Positions 60,724 to 64,000 of a stretch of 64,000 nucleotides of DNA are shown here, in pieces. This DNA comes from Methanobacteriota archaeon. GTDB lineage: Archaea > Thermoplasmatota > Poseidoniia > Poseidoniales > Poseidoniaceae. The stretch is taken from the NCBI GenBank assembly GCA_002718195.1, contig PBDU01000011.1, positions 155,927 to 219,926 on the forward strand, read 5' to 3'. Every line of letters starts with the position of its first letter. Within the stretch, counting starts at the first letter, position 1. Under the pieces are notes generated by a model that saw only the letters and a program-made list of their open reading frames with translations, ran no database searches and was not told the DNA's origin. The translations under genes were made by a program, and so were the position numbers.

Positions 60724-63702
60724 TCAGTTGAAAAAATCTTCAAAATCTTCTTCAAAGTCGTCATTCCTTGACTGATTCTTTATTCTTGCATCAACCACCC
60801 TTTTGAGTACTTTGTACTTATTCCAGATTAGCGGTAGGATGAACAATAATCCAAACAGGAAGAGACCGAAACTTACAGCAGCGCTGATTTGTACCCTACT
60901 ATCTTCGGTCAAACCCTCGACAAGGTCTCCAATCCATTCAGAACCAAGAGGTGGCTCAGGTTCTGGCTCAGGCTCAGGTATTAGGTGTTGGTTGTAGTCC
61001 CAGAAAACATCCTCTATTTCCACTCGCTCAACGTTATCTGCAGGGTAATTCACGATAGTCTGCTCATTGCCAACACTATCTACTGGTGTTAGGATGTAAT
61101 AGTAAGTTCTTTGTGGTCTTATTCCATCATTCATTTTTCCAGTTCTTGTAACTGAGAAACTCTCACCTGGGACTGCTTCCATGCCCGAAACAATTGGAGA
61201 TAACAAACCGATATCAGTGCTGGAAGGTCTTGATTCCATCCTGTATAGATTCCAAGTAAGGTTCCCACTTGCTTCATGGTCTGGCCAGGTCCAAGTAAGT
61301 TCAACCTCGTAACAGTAAGCCCAATCATATCTGTAATTATAGCATTCAGTTGTGTTGTCATAACTTGTTTGGTGTGTGAATGAAATCGGTTCTGTCACAG
61401 GAGCTATTGAATCACCGCAAAATAATCCGGGTTGCCCATTACTCCGAGTAACATTTATTCTAGAGAAATCAGGGTTATTGCCTCGATCCATTGGAACGAT
61501 TGCATATGATGCACACATACCTGTATCTAGAGGTTCTGGGTCAAAGTAAGAGTTCTGAGATTTTGTTGCAAATGTGATGTTCGTGTCAGTGGTCAGAGAT
61601 TCGAAAACTGCCTCAGATGTGGAATTAGGATCTGGGAAGTATGTTGAAGTTCCAACCTCTGAGACTATCTTGTAAATCTGCCAACCCGTAAAGTATTGGT
61701 TTTCCATATCTCCAGAATTTTCCCACATTAATTCGATGTGTCCATCAGCCCTTCTTATTGTAGAGAAATTTTCAGCAAAAACTTCGGCTTTAGGGAGTTC
61801 TCCGATTACCAGGAACACTACATTTTCTTCGACATAAATGTCCAGATAGTCGTCGTTTAATTGCGTAAATGTAGGTGCTTGAATGTTATACCAAACCGTA
61901 TCATTTGTTGTGTTCATTGTCTTCAGTTCAACAGTTGTAAAGTCAACGTTTGAAGGAAGTAACTCCGAGAGATTAAGGGATATTTCCATCCAATCCATCC
62001 CAATATCATCTCCTCCATCATCTGTTCCGAGCAATTCAAACTCAAGTATAGCAAGGGGTGTTTTCCCTCCACCAATTGTGTAGTCCTTACCTTGATGAGG
62101 CAAATCATAAGACCATTGGAAGTAAGAATCTTCTCTAGCAACCGCAGAGCCGGTGAACAACGGGTTTTGATCAATTTCAACTTGGTCAAAAACAGTAATT
62201 TCCGTGTGCACAGCGTCAATCTCTGCTAATGCATCCTTGACGTACAGGGTAATGGTGTGGTCTCCAAGTCCAAGGGTGGACCCCGAGATATTTAGTTCAG
62301 AACCGTAGCCAAGAAGGAATATTCCTGCAGCGTACCAACTATAGTTCAGAGGGAATGCTGCTGTCTCTGAGACTCTGGCAGACATAATTATGTCATCTGT
62401 AGTGTAATAAATTCCTAATGAATTTTCTTGCTGTATATTGGCGTTAATGCTTCCAGCAACGATATCTGCAACTTCGGTTAGTATATTGTTGGATACGCTC
62501 GAATCACTTGAGCCATCCAAGAAATTGTTCGGTGCGCTAACTCTAAGAGTACGAGAATTTCCTGTGAATAGTAAATCAAATTTGCATGTGAAAGATGTTC
62601 CAGGGTGTAGAACTGGAATATTGCATTCAGATTCGTTTATTGATTCGCCATCTGAATCTGAAACTTCGAAACTGATTACTACATTAGAAACTGCCTTGTA
62701 TCCTAGATTGGATATAGCAGCGGTAACCATTTCTTCTCCGTAGTAGTATTCTGAGTCAAATTGATTATGGCTTGGAAGCATTGAATCAATCTGGACATCA
62801 ACATCATCATCAATTGTAAAATTGAAACTGTAAATGTCATTAAACTCATTCAAGTCACCGCTTGGTGTCCCGTTTGATGTCAAAATCCCCATTTCGAGTG
62901 TGAAGCTCCCCTCCTGTGAGTGAGAGAAATCAGGCATTAGCCTTCCGAACTGAGACCAACCTCCCCAGGCGGGTAGATTTGTGTAAACATTAGATTGTTC
63001 TGTAATTAGGGTATTGCTATCATCAAGAAGTCTCCAACCTATGCTTATGTTGGTTTGACAACCTCCACAAATGAATACGTCTCCTTTTGCCTTGAAGGTG
63101 TAGTCAGTATTTGTGTTCAGGACAATACCATCTTCGTTGGTTCTTAGGTTTTCTAAATCATCTCTTGGGTCCCAAGTTTCATCGATGTCAATGTCAATGA
63201 AGTCTCTAGTTACGTTAATCAGATACTTGATGTTGTCATCAGTTGGATCATTGTCATTAATATCAAATGAGAAAATTACCGTGAAAGTCCCCTCAGAACC
63301 AGATGGATTCCAGTTGTCTGCTGCGTTAACGGTTACGGCTGAACCTGGGATTAAACCGGAAATTTGCATGTTTCCTCTGTCGCCTTCAATCGACGGGCTG
63401 TTCCAATTGGACTTGCACCAGCCGATGTTTACATCTCCTTCGCAAACATACCACTTGAACAGCCTTGGCTCGCTTGGGGTACTAATTCCTTGATTTTCTA
63501 CTGTAATGCTAAAATCTATGGGTTGATATGCTGAATACCATCTGTCTTCGATAGGGCTCACTTGTTGAGTAAATGCGAGGTCACCAGCAGAGGATGCACT
63601 GGCAAAACCTACTGATGTAAAGAGAGAAATCAATAACACTAGAACAAGCGATATTGACTTCGTGGCAGAAGCATTGCGTCTATAGGCTACGCTCGACATC
63701 AT
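60724..63702 (-). CDS. Large secreted surface protein with CARDB/FN3-like domains
   Basis: 992 residues from ATG 63702 (63699 also possible); the frame opens at a TTG 63786 that is not plausible. Signal segment (KSISLVLVLLISLFTSVGF), several Ig-like CARDB-type modules (FSITVENQG; FNFTIDDDVDVQIDS; TAAISNLGYKAVSNV), FN3-like modules (WENSGDMENQYFTGWQIYK; TWTWPDHEASGNLTWNLY), a PEPEPEPEP linker, one helix near the end and a Glu/Asp/Phe tail. Likely surface layer or adhesion component. No enzyme motif. Confidence 0.85.
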   Translation of the reverse strand: MMSSVAYRRNASATKSISLVLVLLISLFTSVGFASASSAGDLAFTQQVSPIEDRWYSAYQPIDFSITVENQGISTPSEPRLFKWYVCEGDVNIGWCKSNWNSPSIEGDRGNMQISGLIPGSAVTVNAADNWNPSGSEGTFTVIFSFDINDNDPTDDNIKYLINVTRDFIDIDIDETWDPRDDLENLRTNEDGIVLNTNTDYTFKAKGDVFICGGCQTNISIGWRLLDDSNTLITEQSNVYTNLPAWGGWSQFGRLMPDFSHSQEGSFTLEMGILTSNGTPSGDLNEFNDIYSFNFTIDDDVDVQIDSMLPSHNQFDSEYYYGEEMVTAAISNLGYKAVSNVVISFEVSDSDGESINESECNIPVLHPGTSFTCKFDLLFTGNSRTLRVSAPNNFLDGSSDSSVSNNILTEVADIVAGSINANIQQENSLGIYYTTDDIIMSARVSETAAFPLNYSWYAAGIFLLGYGSELNISGSTLGLGDHTITLYVKDALAEIDAVHTEITVFDQVEIDQNPLFTGSAVAREDSYFQWSYDLPHQGKDYTIGGGKTPLAILEFELLGTDDGGDDIGMDWMEISLNLSELLPSNVDFTTVELKTMNTTNDTVWYNIQAPTFTQLNDDYLDIYVEENVVFLVIGELPKAEVFAENFSTIRRADGHIELMWENSGDMENQYFTGWQIYKIVSEVGTSTYFPDPNSTSEAVFESLTTDTNITFATKSQNSYFDPEPLDTGMCASYAIVPMDRGNNPDFSRINVTRSNGQPGLFCGDSIAPVTEPISFTHQTSYDNTTECYNYRYDWAYCYEVELTWTWPDHEASGNLTWNLYRMESRPSSTDIGLLSPIVSGMEAVPGESFSVTRTGKMNDGIRPQRTYYYILTPVDSVGNEQTIVNYPADNVERVEIEDVFWDYNQHLIPEPEPEPEPPLGSEWIGDLVEGLTEDSRVQISAAVSFGLFLFGLLFILPLIWNKYKVLKRVVDARIKNQSRNDDFEEDFEDFFN

Positions 63703-63824
63703 ATAATGGTCGCATTGATACTTCAAAGACTCATCGCTTAGATTTCCAAAAAAAGTTGAATCTTTATGCCGTTTTAGGTCTGGCAAACAGACAAACTCAT
63801 TTAATTGGGTATATTGGAAATAAC

Positions 63825-64000
63825 ATGGGTCCGCAATCCACGGGTGATTTGAACCGTGATGAAGGTGCCCTGACTGCTGTTATTGAATTCCTAAGTGCCT
63901 TTACCTTATTTTTAATGATACTAGTAGCATTTATGTCTTTAGCCAGCCTACAAATGGGTCCAAATGACCCGGGCACGGATAGATTAGATTCAACCGCTGT
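63825..64000 (+). CDS. Pilin-like/archaellin-type N-terminus protein (partial)
   Basis: ATG 63825 starts MGPQSTGDLNRDEGALTAVI, then EFLSAFTLFLMILVAFMSLA and a polar part. A charged start, a short DEGA stretch and a hydrophobic helix resemble archaeal type IV pilin-like (class III signal) proteins. It runs off the right edge. It diverges from the surface protein gene. Confidence 0.6.
   Translation, partial: MGPQSTGDLNRDEGALTAVIEFLSAFTLFLMILVAFMSLASLQMGPNDPGTDRLDSTA

Noticed and set aside
63845..63870. tRNA T-arm-like string (gatttgaaccgtgatg)
   Set aside because: No acceptor or anticodon stem can be formed around it and it lies inside the pilin-like reading frame.

Overview
The window is a compact, AT-rich, gene-dense archaeal chromosome segment. 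It most resembles the marine Euryarchaeota of Candidatus Poseidoniales (Marine Group II); this is inferred from gene content, not from a marker phylogeny. Archaeal signatures are RNA polymerase subunit Rpo6/RpoK, PurP, the archaeal shikimate route (ADH synthase, DHQ synthase II, GHMP-type shikimate kinase), RibL FAD synthase, an HTH-10 regulator, a class-III-signal-like pseudopilin start and TATA-box promoters. They sit beside genes of bacterial or eukaryotic type: GpsA, alpha-type riboflavin synthase, oligoribonuclease, tryptophan 2,3-dioxygenase, heme A synthase with heme O synthase, a fused 2-oxoacid dehydrogenase E1, and acyl-CoA dehydrogenase. This mix fits an aerobic, protein- and lipid-degrading marine heterotroph. 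I see no insertion sequences, CRISPR arrays, rRNA or phage genes. No gene-free stretch exceeds about 190 bases.

Layout. 1-6248 (minus strand) is an iron-uptake operon. In transcription order it encodes a lipoprotein resembling algal FEA1 iron-assimilation proteins, a large surface protein with Ig/FN3-like modules, a substrate-binding protein, a FecCD-type permease and an ABC ATPase cut by the window edge. Its promoter carries two TTAGG-N4-CCTAA palindromes of the DtxR/IdeR operator type. 6400-10540 holds a GT-C glycosyltransferase, a small HTH protein, gpsA and an endonuclease IV-like gene. 10682-12899 is a riboflavin/FAD operon (ribB, ribL, riboflavin synthase, ribH), followed by thioredoxin reductase and a MoeZ-like E1 enzyme with a rhodanese domain. 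15169-21951 has a degenerate receiver protein, the E1 alpha-beta fusion, an aquaporin, a Ca2+/cation exchanger and an acyl-CoA dehydrogenase.

22872-24356 encodes molybdenum-hydroxylase maturation factors (MocA-like, XdhC). The matching three-subunit enzyme lies at 34591-39009 and looks like 4-hydroxybenzoyl-CoA reductase, including its extra iron-sulfur cysteines. Between them lie oligoribonuclease, two subtilases flanking a 1390-residue membrane protein of unknown function, a zinc-ribbon membrane protein, a thioredoxin-like lipoprotein and a thrombospondin-type-3-repeat protein. 40168-45180 is a DUF4350 / MoxR AAA+ / DUF58 / membrane protein operon. 45183-48995 is the archaeal aromatic amino acid operon, preceded by an HTH-10 regulator.

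49791-54236 pairs a LolCDE/MacB-like ABC exporter with a membrane-anchored coiled-coil YfaP/DUF2135-like protein. 54895-57472 carries purP, tryptophan 2,3-dioxygenase and rpoK. 57561-60568 has a membrane thioredoxin-like protein diverging from ctaA-ctaB, which supply heme O/A for a terminal oxidase. tRNA-Ser(GCU), a 1000-residue surface protein and the start of a pilin-like gene close the window.
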